DNA of 52,215 nt from an uncultured Bacteroidota bacterium (lineage in GTDB: Bacteria; Bacteroidota; Bacteroidia; Flavobacteriales; Flavobacteriaceae). The notes below the pieces were generated by a model. It searched no databases, was not told the DNA's origin, and saw only the letters and a list, made by a program, of their open reading frames with translations. The stretch is taken from the NCBI GenBank assembly GCA_902526075.1, contig CABZJM010000010.1, positions 1 through 52,215 on the forward strand, in the 5' to 3' direction. A program made the translations under genes and the position numbers. This document shows positions 9,446 through 18,713 of this stretch, in pieces. How positions within the stretch are numbered: the first letter of the stretch is position 1; each line of letters starts with the position of its first letter.

Positions 9446-9636
9446 ATAAAAGCAAATTTAATAGCTGCGATCATTGCGATAAAGCTAATAAACGCTAAAA
9501 GAACCCATAGACTGCCTTTGTAGTATTTTTTGTGAAGTTTAGCGTCTTTTCTATAAGCAATAATTACAATTATTGTGAATGAAATTGCAAAAACCACCGC
9601 AAAAATTATTTGTCCTTTTGAAAACATCTTGTACAC
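9442..9636 (-). CDS. Small two-helix membrane protein
   Basis: A 64-residue protein with two hydrophobic segments (about residues 9-27 and 43-63) separated by a basic loop (YRKDAKLHKKYYKGS), suggesting both ends on the same side of the membrane. An internal ATG at 9627 (MFSKGQ) is an equally plausible start. It overlaps the end of the peptidase gene by 4 bp and is divergent from the MazG-like gene. I do not recognise a named family. The regular hydrophobic/basic pattern and the neat fit between neighbours make it a likely real gene. Confidence 0.65.
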   Translation of the reverse strand: MYKMFSKGQIIFAVVFAISFTIIVIIAYRKDAKLHKKYYKGSLWVLLAFISFIAMIAAIKFAFI

Positions 9637-9671
9637 TAAACTAAAGAAATATTGCTAAAAATTAAACTAAA

Positions 9672-10058
9672 ATGAAAGATAAAATTCAAGCTGTGAAGGA
9701 GTTTCACAAAGCATTTAAACTTGATTACTTAGAGCAGCCTAAAGCTAATATCGGTTTAGAGAAAAATAAATTAAGATTTAATTTAATGAATGAAGAAAAT
9801 GAAGAATATTTTGAAGCCGCAAATAATAACGATATAGTTGAGGTTGCTGATGCACTCGGAGATATGCTTTATATTCTTTGTGGAACCATAATTGAGCATG
9901 GCATGGAACATAAAATTGACGAAATCTTTAGAGAAATTCAAAATAGTAACATGAGCAAATTAGGTGCTGATGGCAGTCCAATTTATCGTGAAGACGGAAA
10001 GGTACTTAAAGGGCCTAATTATTTTAAACCTGATATTGAGGGAATATTAAATTCCTAA
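9672..10058 (+). CDS. MazG-like nucleoside triphosphate pyrophosphohydrolase
   Basis: A 128-residue all-helical protein of the MazG/HisE/dUTPase-2 superfamily, which hydrolyses NTPs or similar substrates to the monophosphate and PPi. The metal-binding acidic motif is visible as NEENEEYFEA (ExxEE-like) followed by DIVEVADALGDMLYILCG (ExxD). The N-terminal VKEFHKAF helix and C-terminal GPNYFKPDI are typical of the phosphoribosyl-ATP pyrophosphohydrolase-like group. It is not part of a his operon here, so housecleaning is more likely than histidine synthesis. It overlaps the convergent ilvE gene by 4 bp. Confidence 0.8.
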   Translation: MKDKIQAVKEFHKAFKLDYLEQPKANIGLEKNKLRFNLMNEENEEYFEAANNNDIVEVADALGDMLYILCGTIIEHGMEHKIDEIFREIQNSNMSKLGADGSPIYREDGKVLKGPNYFKPDIEGILNS

Positions 10059-11110
10059 ACTTTATACCTCCAACTATGATGATCTGCGAGTTGGTTGGTT
10101 TGAATGCCTACTAAATTTGACTTGAGCTTTTCTGCGTAAGAATTATCCAGTTCATTCAATTCAAATAATTCTCCTTTATGTTGAAAGGCATTAATCTGGC
10201 TTACTACCGCAGCAGTTCCTGCCCCAAAGATTTCTTTTAATGAACCGTTTTTAGCAGCATTTTTTAATTCGTCAACTTTTAGCTTTTTAATTTCCACATC
10301 AATTCCATTATCCTTAGCAATTTGAATTAGACTTTTTCTGGTTACTCCATCTAAAATTGTGTCAGTTGTAGGTGCAGTTATTAAAGTGTCATTAATTCTA
10401 AAGAAAATATTCATTGTACCGGCTTCTTCTAAATAATTATGCTCATTTGCATCGGTCCAAATAACTTGATCAAAGCCTTCATCATTTGCAAGTCTGGTTG
10501 GATAAAATTGGCCAGCATAATTCCCGGCAGCTTTGGCATAACCAACTCCCCCTGAAGCAGCTCTACTAAATTTATCTGCAACAAGTACCTTTAATTTTTT
10601 TGTGTAGTATAAAGTTGCAGGAGCACAAATAATCATGAACTTATAGTTTTTGGAAGGAACTGCCTGAATCGCGTAGTCATTTCCTATAACAAAAGGTCTA
10701 ATATATAATGATCTTCCGTCTCCGTGTTTAACCCAATCCCTTTCAATATTTACTAATTTAGTCAATGCATCATAAAATAAGTCATCAGGAAACTCAGGAA
10801 TTGCCATCCGAACGGCTGACTTATTAATTCTTTCAAAATTTTGATCAGGTCTGAACAACCAAACCTCATCATTTTTATCTTTGTAAGCTTTCATACCTTC
10901 AAAGATTGCCTGACCATAATGCAACACACTTGCCGATGGCTCAATGGAAATAGGTTGATATGGTTTAATTTTTGGATTTGCCCATTTCCCATCTATAAAA
11001 TCACATTCAAACATATGATCAGTAAATACAGATCCAAAAGAGAAATTATTAAAATCTAAATCATTAATTTTACTTTTTTCAATTCTTGTAATTTCGATTT
11101 TTTGACTCAT
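10055..11110 (-). CDS. ilvE: Branched-chain amino acid aminotransferase
   Basis: A PLP enzyme of fold type IV that makes and breaks down Ile, Leu and Val. It is 351 residues long, matching the longer eukaryote-like BCAT II group. The PLP lysine is in VGYAKAAGNYAGQ. Substrate and cofactor residues follow in YLEEAGTMNIFF and DGVTRKSL, and the GAGTAAVVSQI loop binds the phosphate. The start at 11110 leaves 68 bp to the divergent epimerase gene. The assignment is firm. Confidence 0.95.
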   Translation of the reverse strand: MSQKIEITRIEKSKINDLDFNNFSFGSVFTDHMFECDFIDGKWANPKIKPYQPISIEPSASVLHYGQAIFEGMKAYKDKNDEVWLFRPDQNFERINKSAVRMAIPEFPDDLFYDALTKLVNIERDWVKHGDGRSLYIRPFVIGNDYAIQAVPSKNYKFMIICAPATLYYTKKLKVLVADKFSRAASGGVGYAKAAGNYAGQFYPTRLANDEGFDQVIWTDANEHNYLEEAGTMNIFFRINDTLITAPTTDTILDGVTRKSLIQIAKDNGIDVEIKKLKVDELKNAAKNGSLKEIFGAGTAAVVSQINAFQHKGELFELNELDNSYAEKLKSNLVGIQTNQLADHHSWRYKV

Positions 11111-11178
11111 AATAAATCGGATAAAAGTTCACGCAAAATTAATCAATTAAATTATATTTACTTAAACTTTATTTGCAA

Positions 11179-12171
11179 ATGAAAATATTAATTACAGGTG
11201 CAACAGGTTTGATTGGAACTCAAATTATTAAAGATGCATTAAGTCAAGGGATAGAAGTTAACTTCTTAACGACTCAACGAATTAAAACTGTAAATGAAAA
11301 TAAATTAAGGGGATATTATTGGAACCCAGAAAATTCCATTATAGAAAATTTAGAATGTTTTGAAAAAGTAGATACTATAATCCACTTAGCAGGATCCAGA
11401 ATAGACAAAAGGTGGACAAAAAGTTATAAAAAGAAAATTTTACAAAGTAGGGTAAAATCACTAGAATTCTTATTTACTATCATAAAATCAAATAACTTTT
11501 CTGTAAATCATTTAGTTTCTGCCAGTGCAATTGGTTGTTATCCCTCATCTGAATCAAAAGAGTTTGATGAAAATGATTCCATAAAAACTGACAATTTTAT
11601 TTCAAAAGTCGTTAGTGACTGGGAAAGGGCTGCCAATAAATTTAGCTTAATAGGTATTCCTGTTTCGATTATAAGAATTGGATTGGTTGTGTCAGCAAAA
11701 GGAGGGTTTTTTAGAAAAACAGTTGAATCCATTTTTTTTTATAAAATTGCTGTAATTTTCGGGGAAGGAACGCAGTTCCAATCTTGGATACACATTAAAG
11801 ATATTTCAGAAATATTTTTATTTATATCAAAAAATAAACTTCTTGGAATTTATAATGCAGTTGCTCCAAATCCACTAACCAATTTTGATATTATAAATAC
11901 TGTAAAGAATCATTTTTATGAAGTTTTACGAAACAAGAATTTTGAAACTTTTTTAGGGAAATGGTTTTTTCGTACTGATTATGCTGAATTAAAGAAAAAT
12001 TTTCTTGTATATTTTACTTTGAAAGTACCAAAAAAAATTTTTCAATTAGTTCTTGGAGAAATGCATTCAATTTTATTTTATAGCAATAAAGTTTCGTCAA
12101 AAAAAATTCAAAGTGCAGGTTATAATTTTAGTTATACCAATTTTGAGAAGGCAATTAAAAATTTAGATTAG
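11179..12171 (+). CDS. TIGR01777-family epimerase (SDR, SulA-like)
   Basis: An extended short-chain dehydrogenase-type protein. The ATG at 11179 directly begins MKILITGATGLIG, whose GxxGxxG loop binds NAD(P), so the earlier TTG at 11173 is rejected. The order IIHLAGSRID, SASAIGCYP, then RIGLVVS and GEGTQFQSWIHIKDI follows the TIGR01777 family. At 330 residues it is a little longer than usual, with an insert near 250-275 (NKNFETFLGKWFFRTDY). The cellular role of the family is not settled. A TATATTTA element at 11153-11160 could be its promoter. Confidence 0.85.
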   Translation: MKILITGATGLIGTQIIKDALSQGIEVNFLTTQRIKTVNENKLRGYYWNPENSIIENLECFEKVDTIIHLAGSRIDKRWTKSYKKKILQSRVKSLEFLFTIIKSNNFSVNHLVSASAIGCYPSSESKEFDENDSIKTDNFISKVVSDWERAANKFSLIGIPVSIIRIGLVVSAKGGFFRKTVESIFFYKIAVIFGEGTQFQSWIHIKDISEIFLFISKNKLLGIYNAVAPNPLTNFDIINTVKNHFYEVLRNKNFETFLGKWFFRTDYAELKKNFLVYFTLKVPKKIFQLVLGEMHSILFYSNKVSSKKIQSAGYNFSYTNFEKAIKNLD

Positions 12172-12202
12172 TGTCATTATGGCATAAATTATATAATGGC
12201 AG

Positions 12203-12210
12203 TAATTTTG
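12203..12210 (+). promoter_or_regulatory. Bacteroidota -7 promoter element before grpE
   Basis: TAATTTTG fits the flavobacterial TAnnTTTG consensus and is followed by CAATG, like the GCAA extension of other promoters in this window. It lies 24 bp before the grpE start. I see no clear -33 TTG. Confidence 0.5.
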
Positions 12211-12234
12211 CAATGATCAAATAAAATTAGACAA

Positions 12235-12750
12235 ATGGCGAAGAAAAAATCAAAAAAGAAAGTTAAAATTGATAAGAATACAGAACCAGTCGAAAATTCA
12301 ATTGACAAAGTTGATTTAGAAGAACAGCTCAAAGAGGAAAAGGATAAATTCTTAAGGCTCTTTGCGGAATTTGAAAATTACAAAAGAAGAACTGCCAAAG
12401 AAAGAATTGAGCTTTTCTCGACAGCAAGTGAAGAAGTTATGGTTTCGTTATTACCAATTTTAGATGATTTTGATCGTGCATCAGCTGAAATAGAAAAGGA
12501 TAAAGACAATGAGATTTTCAAAGGGATTTTATTAATTAAAAATAAACTTATTGATTCTTTGAAATTAAAGGGTTTAGCTTTAATTGAAGTTAATAAAGGT
12601 GAAGAATTTAACGCAGATGACCATGAGGCAGTAAGTCAGATACCAGCGCTAAGTAAAGAGATGGTAGGAAAAATCATTGATGTTGTCGAAAAAGGGTATA
12701 AGTTAGGTGAAAAGGTAATCAGATATCCAAAAGTTGTAATAGGGAAATAG
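12235..12750 (+). CDS. grpE: Nucleotide exchange factor GrpE
   Basis: GrpE releases ADP from DnaK in the cytosolic heat-shock chaperone cycle. The 171-residue protein begins with a lysine-rich stretch, then has a long coiled-coil helix (about 25-70) with the family core [14 protein letters not shown]. The C-terminal beta domain includes [11 protein letters not shown] and a final [17 protein letters not shown]. dnaJ starts 2 bp after the stop, the usual grpE-dnaJ operon of the phylum; dnaK is not in this window. Confidence 0.96.
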   Translation: MAKKKSKKKVKIDKNTEPVENSIDKVDLEEQLKEEKDKFLRLFAEFENYKRRTAKERIELFSTASEEVMVSLLPILDDFDRASAEIEKDKDNEIFKGILLIKNKLIDSLKLKGLALIEVNKGEEFNADDHEAVSQIPALSKEMVGKIIDVVEKGYKLGEKVIRYPKVVIGK

Positions 12751-12752
12751 TT

Positions 12753-13862
12753 ATGAAGGAAGATTATTACAACATATTAGGGGTAAGCAAAGGTGCTTCA
12801 GCATCTGAAATTAAAAAGGCATATCGAAAAATGGCCATCAAATATCATCCTGATAAAAATCCAGGTGATAAAGCTGCTGAAGAAAAATTTAAAGAGGCTG
12901 CTGAGGCATATGATGTGCTAAGCAACCCGGAAAAAAAATCTCGTTATGACCAATTTGGTCATCAGGCTTTCCAAAATGGTGGCGCTGGTTATGGAGGAGG
13001 AATGAATATGGATGATATTTTTAGCCAATTTGGAGATATTTTTGGAGGTGCTTTTGGTGGTTTTGGTGGTTTTGGTGGATCCCAAGGTAGACGAGTGATG
13101 AAGGGAAGTAATTTAAGAGTCAGAGTAAACCTCACACTTGAAGATATATGTAATGGAGTTGAGAAAAAAATAAAAGTTAAAAGAAAGGTACTAGCGCCAG
13201 GAGCTACTTTTTCAATATGTCCACATTGCAATGGTACTGGTCAGGTAACTAAAGTAACTAATACAATTTTAGGCAGAATGCAAACTTCAACAACATGTCC
13301 TCATTGTAATGGTTCTGGGCAAATTTTAGATAATAGGCCAAGCGGTTCCGACACAAATGGTATGATAATAAAGGAAGAAACTGTTAAAATACCTATTCCT
13401 GCGGGAGTTGTAGATGACATGCAGCTAAAAGTTACAGGAAAAGGAAACGAAGCGCCTGGAAATGGTATCAGTGGTGATTTGTTAGTGGTCATAAACGAGG
13501 TCCCTCACAAAAAACTTCAAAGAGAAGGTGATAATTTACACTATGAATTATATGTCAGTATGCCTGATGCAATTCTAGGATCTAACAAAGATATTGAAAC
13601 AGTTTCTGGTAAAGTTAGAATTAAGATTGAGGCAGGTATGCAATCCGGAAAAATTCTTAGACTTCGTGGAAAAGGTGTACCTAGCATAAATGGTTATGGC
13701 ACAGGTGATTTACTTGTTCACGTAAATGTTTGGACTCCAAAAACACTTGATAAAAAACAGAAACAGTTTTTTGAGTCAATGAAAGGAAATGAACATTTTG
13801 AACCAAAGCCTGAAAATTCTGAGAAGTCATTTTTTGACAGGGTCAAAGACATGTTTTCTTAA
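12753..13862 (+). CDS. dnaJ: Chaperone DnaJ with a reduced zinc-finger region
   Basis: The Hsp40 co-chaperone that delivers substrates to DnaK. The J domain holds HPD at residues 32-34, and a Gly/Phe-rich linker spans about 75-115. The zinc domain is short: only two CxxCxGxG motifs are present (C156/C159 and C182/C185) rather than four. The first and last repeats, which form zinc site I in E. coli DnaJ, are missing, while the central pair (zinc site II) remains. As far as I recall, other flavobacterial DnaJ proteins share this. The C-terminal substrate domains and a final RVKDMF are intact. It is 2 bp after grpE. Confidence 0.95.
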   Translation: MKEDYYNILGVSKGASASEIKKAYRKMAIKYHPDKNPGDKAAEEKFKEAAEAYDVLSNPEKKSRYDQFGHQAFQNGGAGYGGGMNMDDIFSQFGDIFGGAFGGFGGFGGSQGRRVMKGSNLRVRVNLTLEDICNGVEKKIKVKRKVLAPGATFSICPHCNGTGQVTKVTNTILGRMQTSTTCPHCNGSGQILDNRPSGSDTNGMIIKEETVKIPIPAGVVDDMQLKVTGKGNEAPGNGISGDLLVVINEVPHKKLQREGDNLHYELYVSMPDAILGSNKDIETVSGKVRIKIEAGMQSGKILRLRGKGVPSINGYGTGDLLVHVNVWTPKTLDKKQKQFFESMKGNEHFEPKPENSEKSFFDRVKDMFS

Positions 13863-13938
13863 TTTTTTATTAAATATTTATTACAAAATAAATTACTTGA
13901 TCAATTAATATTATATTTAGGTTTCGGCAAAATATTTT

Positions 13939-14865
13939 ATGAAAAATCTTCTTAGCATTGACTCAGTTTCAAAAAATTTTGGATCATTTACTGCACTAAA
14001 CAATGTTTCCATTAATATTCCTGAGGGATGTATTTATGGTTTATTAGGTCCAAATGGAGCTGGAAAAACAACTCTGATTAGAATTATAAATCAAATTTCA
14101 TTGCCTGACACCGGCAAAGTACTTTTTAATGACCAGGAACTAAATGCTAGCCATGTTAGGCAAATTGGATATCTACCCGAGGAACGCGGCTTATATCCCA
14201 AAATGAAAATTGGAGAGCAGGCAATTTATCTAGCTCAACTCAAGGGAATGGATAGAAAAACAGCAAGATTAGAATTGAAAAAATGGTTTGAAAAGTTTGA
14301 GATCTCTGATTGGTGGAACAAAAAAGTTACAGAACTTTCAAAGGGAATGGCGCAAAAGGTTCAGTTTATTGTAACAGTACTTCATAAACCTAAATTATTG
14401 ATATTTGATGAGCCCTTTTCCGGATTTGACCCCATCAATGCCAATCTGATAAAGGATGAAATCTTAAAACTCAACAAAGAAGGTGCTACTGTGATATTTT
14501 CAACTCACAGGATGGAGTCCGTTGAAGAGCTATGTGAAAATATTGCCTTAATAAACAATTCAAATAAAATTTTGGACGGAAATTTAGATAAAATTAAGAA
14601 AGATTTTAAGACAAATACTTTTGAAGTTGCAGTAAACAGCCCAAACGTTAAAAATCTTGAGAGTAAATTGAAATCGGAGTATGAAACTTCTGCTCCAACA
14701 TTCAGAACTATTGGAGATAACTTGAGGATTAATATAAGATTAAAATCTGGTCAAAATTCCGAAAAGCTTATAAGTTTGCTAAACAGTAATTCCCAATTAA
14801 TTCACTTTAAGGAGGTAATACCCAATGTAAATGAAATATTTATTAATTCAGTTCAAAACGATTAA
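13939..14865 (+). CDS. ABC exporter ATP-binding protein (NatA-like)
   Basis: The nucleotide-binding half of an ABC-2 type exporter. Walker A is GPNGAGKTT (about residues 38-46), the signature is LSKGMAQKVQ, Walker B is LLIFDEPFSGFD, and the switch His is in FSTHRMES. The last 90 residues form the extra DUF4162-type domain common in NatA/CcmA-like subunits. The permease gene follows after 1 bp, so both are one transcription unit and form one transporter. The substrate is unknown; sodium or lipid-linked compounds are guesses only. Confidence 0.9.
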   Translation: MKNLLSIDSVSKNFGSFTALNNVSINIPEGCIYGLLGPNGAGKTTLIRIINQISLPDTGKVLFNDQELNASHVRQIGYLPEERGLYPKMKIGEQAIYLAQLKGMDRKTARLELKKWFEKFEISDWWNKKVTELSKGMAQKVQFIVTVLHKPKLLIFDEPFSGFDPINANLIKDEILKLNKEGATVIFSTHRMESVEELCENIALINNSNKILDGNLDKIKKDFKTNTFEVAVNSPNVKNLESKLKSEYETSAPTFRTIGDNLRINIRLKSGQNSEKLISLLNSNSQLIHFKEVIPNVNEIFINSVQND

Positions 14866-14866
14866 T

Positions 14867-16165
14867 ATGGAAAAATTTTTGATTATAACGTCAAGGGAGT
14901 ATTTGAATAAAATAACTAATAAAACTTTCATTCTATCAACGCTCTTTACCCCTTTGATTCTTGTCGGACTCATTTTTCTAATAGGTTGGTTTGCTAGTAT
15001 AAACAATGACCAAGTTAACAATGTTTCTGTTGTTGATAATTCTGGGTATATTTTTGATAAATTGGAATCAACTGAATCAATAAAATATATTCAATTAGAA
15101 AATTTTGACTTAGAGGAAGCTAAATTAATTTCAAAAACCAAATCAGATTTTGGGTTGTTATTTATTAAGAATTTTGAATCTCCCAAAGAAATTGCTGAAA
15201 CAATTACTTTCTACTCTGAAGATGCCCCATCTTTAACTGTGATTGGTAATATTGAAAACCAACTAGAAAATATTTTAACGAACAAAAATTATAAAATTAA
15301 TAATATTGATATTAACAAGATTAATAAAAACAAAGTATATGTAAGTTTATTTCAAGAAACATTTCAAGGAAAAAAGACCACCAAGGCTGATAGTTTTATA
15401 GGTCTTCTTTTTGGTATGTTTTTAGCTTTTTTGCTGTACATGTTGATTTTCGCCTATGGAGGGATGATTATGGCCAGTGTTATCGAAGAAAAAAGTAGTA
15501 GGATAATTGAAGTTATTGTATCGTCTGTCAAACCATTTTATTTGATTTCAGGAAAAATAGTAGGTACTTCTTTAGCTGGGATTACTCAATTTTTTGTTTG
15601 GGGTGTATTATTTTACGGATCTAGTTTCGTAATATCTACAACATTTGGTATCACTTCAACATATGATAATAATGAGTTTATGCTAGCTGCTGACAATAGC
15701 GCCATTTCTGACGCCTCACTTAATATGTTATCATCTTTCTTTAATTTACCTTTGGCAAATATTTTAATTGCCTTTATATTTTATTTTATTGGAGGTTATT
15801 TTCTATTTTCATCAATGTTTGCTGCTATTGGTGCTGCTGTTGATAATCAAACTGATGCCCAACAATTATTGTTGCCTATTACTTTCATCGTAATAATCGC
15901 TTTATATGTTGGTATTTTCACTGCTGAAAATCCTGACGGAATAGTCTCGGTGATTTTCTCAATGATACCCTTTACATCACCCATAGTAATGATGATGCGA
16001 ATTCCTAATGGTGTTCCAATTTCTGAGCAAATAATTTCTTTATTAATTCTATACTTAACTGTAATTTTGATTATTTGGATTGCAGCTAAAATATATAGAA
16101 TTGGTATATTGATGTATGGAAAAAAGCCTTCCTATAAAGAGTTAATTAAATGGCTTAAATACTAA
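14867..16165 (+). CDS. ABC-2 family exporter permease (NatB-like)
   Basis: The membrane subunit partner of the preceding ATPase. The ATG at 14867, one base after the upstream stop, gives MEKFLIITSREYLNKI, typical of NatB-like permeases, so I prefer it to the ATG at 14831 inside the upstream gene. The order is one N-terminal helix (about 20-42), a large extracytoplasmic domain to about 180, then five or more C-terminal helices. EEKSSRIIEVIVSSVKPF is the characteristic ABC-2 cytoplasmic motif. It is about 432 residues long. The response-regulator gene begins 4 bp later. Confidence 0.88.
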   Translation: MEKFLIITSREYLNKITNKTFILSTLFTPLILVGLIFLIGWFASINNDQVNNVSVVDNSGYIFDKLESTESIKYIQLENFDLEEAKLISKTKSDFGLLFIKNFESPKEIAETITFYSEDAPSLTVIGNIENQLENILTNKNYKINNIDINKINKNKVYVSLFQETFQGKKTTKADSFIGLLFGMFLAFLLYMLIFAYGGMIMASVIEEKSSRIIEVIVSSVKPFYLISGKIVGTSLAGITQFFVWGVLFYGSSFVISTTFGITSTYDNNEFMLAADNSAISDASLNMLSSFFNLPLANILIAFIFYFIGGYFLFSSMFAAIGAAVDNQTDAQQLLLPITFIVIIALYVGIFTAENPDGIVSVIFSMIPFTSPIVMMMRIPNGVPISEQIISLLILYLTVILIIWIAAKIYRIGILMYGKKPSYKELIKWLKY

Positions 16166-16169
16166 AATT

Positions 16170-17333
16170 ATGTCTAAAATTCTAATAATTGAAGATGAAC
16201 CAGCAATTAGAAGGGTTCTTGTAAAGATTCTCTCAGAGGAGGACAAATCTCATGAAATTGATGAAGCTGAAAACGGTATCGATGCAATTAATCAGATTAA
16301 GAAAAATTCTTATGATTTAATTATTTCAGATATAAAAATGCCAAAGGTTGATGGAATGGAGGTCCTGGATTATTCTAAAAAAAATACTCCAGAAACTCCA
16401 ATTATAATGATTTCTGGTCATGGAGATTTAGATTTAGCTGTTGATTCTATGAAAAAAGGAGCTTTTGACTATATTTCCAAACCCCCAGACTTAAATAGAT
16501 TATTAACAACGGTCAGGAATGCATTGGACAGAAAACAACTTGTTGTAGAAAATAAATTACTGAGAAAAAAAATTAGCAAGAATTTTGAAATGATAGGAAA
16601 AAGTAAGGCAATCAACGAAATTAAAGATTTAATTGATAAAGTTGCTGAGACTGATGCTAAGATTTTGGTTAATGGACCTAATGGTTCAGGAAAGGAACTT
16701 GTTGCTAAATCAATTCATAATCTAAGTAAAAGAGCTCATCAGCCATTAATTGAAGTAAATTGTGCTGCAATCCCAAGTGAATTGATCGAAAGTGAATTAT
16801 TTGGTCATGTAAAAGGATCATTTACAGGTGCAGTAAAAGATAAGGTTGGAAAATTTGAGGCAGCTCATAATGGTACGATTTTTCTAGATGAAATTGGAGA
16901 TATGAGTTTATCTGCTCAAGCAAAAGTATTAAGGGTTCTTCAAGATAACTGTATTCAAAAAGTTGGTGGAGCAAAGGATATCAAAATTGATGTTAGAGTC
17001 ATAGCTGCAACAAATAAAGATTTAAAAAAGGAAATTGAGAATGGAAAGTTTAGAGAAGACTTATATCATAGATTAGCAGTTATAATAATCGATGTACCTC
17101 CTCTAAACTCAAGAAAAGATGATATCCCACTATTAATTGATCACTTTGCAAAAAATATTGCTGACTCTCAAGGAAATGAGGTTAAAAAGTTTTCTGATAG
17201 AGCAATCGATTTAATGAAAAAATACGATTGGTCAGGAAATGTAAGGGAATTAAGAAATGTAATTGAAAGATTAATTATTCTGGGTGATAAAGAGATTTCC
17301 ATAAAAAATGTAAAAGATTTTATAAGAATTTAG
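16170..17333 (+). CDS. Sigma-54 activator-type response regulator lacking the HTH domain
   Basis: An NtrC-type regulator of 387 residues. The receiver domain has phospho-acceptor D54 (IISDIKMP) and switch residues SGHG and K104. The AAA+ domain has Walker A GPNGSGKE (169-176), the sigma-54 contact loop GSFTGA (216-221, more often GAFTGA), Walker B TIFLDEIG and the SGNVRELRN arginine region. The protein stops about 20 residues later, at KDFIRI, so the usual Fis-type DNA-binding helix-turn-helix is absent. It may act from solution or through another DNA-binding protein. No histidine kinase gene is adjacent. It abuts both neighbours and may belong to the ABC-transporter operon. Confidence 0.9.
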   Translation: MSKILIIEDEPAIRRVLVKILSEEDKSHEIDEAENGIDAINQIKKNSYDLIISDIKMPKVDGMEVLDYSKKNTPETPIIMISGHGDLDLAVDSMKKGAFDYISKPPDLNRLLTTVRNALDRKQLVVENKLLRKKISKNFEMIGKSKAINEIKDLIDKVAETDAKILVNGPNGSGKELVAKSIHNLSKRAHQPLIEVNCAAIPSELIESELFGHVKGSFTGAVKDKVGKFEAAHNGTIFLDEIGDMSLSAQAKVLRVLQDNCIQKVGGAKDIKIDVRVIAATNKDLKKEIENGKFREDLYHRLAVIIIDVPPLNSRKDDIPLLIDHFAKNIADSQGNEVKKFSDRAIDLMKKYDWSGNVRELRNVIERLIILGDKEISIKNVKDFIRI

Positions 17334-18713
17334 ATGAGGCTGATTTTTATTTTTCTAATATCTCTAGTTACTTTTGCCCAGACTGATGAGAAAGTATTCA
17401 AAGATATTTACGCAAATTCTTTGACCCAGGGTAAAAGTTATGAGTGGTTAGATTACCTTTCTAATCAAATTGGAGGCAGATTATCAGGCTCATTAAATGC
17501 GGAAAGAGCAGTTAATTGGACTAAGTCAGAATTAGAGCTTTTAGGTCTAGACAAGGTTTGGCTTCAACCAGTTATGGTGCCAAAATGGGTTAGAGGTGCT
17601 CCTGAATTTGCTTATATCGAAACATCTCCAGGAAAGACGACTAAGGTTAATGTATGTGCGCTTGGAGGTTCAATTTCAACACCTGTAACCGGACTCAAAG
17701 CAAAACTAGTGGAAGTAAAAAGTTTCGAGGAGCTTGAAAGTTTAGGAAGAGATAAAATACAAGGAAAAATTGTTTTTTATAACAGACCAATGGATGCCAC
17801 TGTAATCGATACCTTCAAGGCTTACGGTGGATGTGTAAATCAAAGATATGAAGGAGCAGTAAATGCAATAGAGTACGGTGCAGTTGGGGTTATAGTCAGG
17901 TCCATGAACCTAAAAATTGATGATCTACCACACACTGGAAGTATGACTTATGGTGAAATCCCTGTAAAGGATAGAATTCCCTCTGCTGCCATTAGTACTC
18001 TACATGCTGATTTGCTAAGTTCTATGTTAAAAATGGACAAGGATATACAATTCTACTTTAAACAAAACTGCAAACAGATGGACGATGTTCTTTCACACAA
18101 TGTTATTGGTGAAATAACTGGATCTGAATTTCCAGATGAATATATCGTTGTTGGTGGTCACCTTGATTCGTGGGATATTGGAGATGGGTCACATGATGAC
18201 GGGGCAGGATGTGTTCAATCCATGGATGTGTTAAGATTATTAAAAGTTTCAGGAGTTACACCTAAGAGAAGTATCAGGGTAGTTTTATTTATGAATGAAG
18301 AAAATGGTTTAAGAGGAGGGAAAAAATATGCAGAGGAAGCTTTTAGAAAAGGGGAGAATCACATTTTCGCTTTGGAAAGTGATGCAGGTGCATTTACCCC
18401 TAGAGGCTTCTATTTTGATGCCGATGAAAGCAACTTTGCTCAGATATTGAGCTGGAAGACTCTTTTTAAACCTTATCTTATTCATTTTTTTGAATTAGGA
18501 GGCAGTGGGGCTGATATAGGACCTCTAAAGACACCTTACAATGTTCTTAGTGGGTTGAAACCAGATTCACAAAGATATTTTGATCATCATCATTCTGCTA
18601 ATGATGTTTTTGAAACCATTCACAAAAGGGAACTTGAACTAGGAGCTGCGACTATGACAGCTTTGGTATATCTCATAGATAAATACGGAATTATTAACAA
18701 GGTTAAGCTTTAA
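17334..18713 (+). CDS. Secreted M28-family zinc aminopeptidase/carboxypeptidase Q-like
   Basis: A 459-residue exopeptidase with a signal peptide (MRLIFIFLISLVTFAQ). A protease-associated (PA) insert occupies about 115-230. The dinuclear zinc site is built from GGHLDSWD (H276, D278), GSHDDGAGC, the catalytic MNEENGL, LESDAG and the late HHHSAND. The arrangement is that of Bacteroidota M28 peptidases related to plasma glutamate carboxypeptidase. The start codon overlaps nothing but abuts the regulator stop (TAGATG). The last 4 bp overlap the convergent kdsA gene. The exact substrate is unknown. Confidence 0.9.
   Translation: MRLIFIFLISLVTFAQTDEKVFKDIYANSLTQGKSYEWLDYLSNQIGGRLSGSLNAERAVNWTKSELELLGLDKVWLQPVMVPKWVRGAPEFAYIETSPGKTTKVNVCALGGSISTPVTGLKAKLVEVKSFEELESLGRDKIQGKIVFYNRPMDATVIDTFKAYGGCVNQRYEGAVNAIEYGAVGVIVRSMNLKIDDLPHTGSMTYGEIPVKDRIPSAAISTLHADLLSSMLKMDKDIQFYFKQNCKQMDDVLSHNVIGEITGSEFPDEYIVVGGHLDSWDIGDGSHDDGAGCVQSMDVLRLLKVSGVTPKRSIRVVLFMNEENGLRGGKKYAEEAFRKGENHIFALESDAGAFTPRGFYFDADESNFAQILSWKTLFKPYLIHFFELGGSGADIGPLKTPYNVLSGLKPDSQRYFDHHHSANDVFETIHKRELELGAATMTALVYLIDKYGIINKVKL

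Noticed and set aside
13020-13080. Tandem repeat GGTTTTGGTGG in dnaJ
   Set aside because: It encodes the normal Gly/Phe-rich linker of DnaJ, not a separate DNA repeat element.
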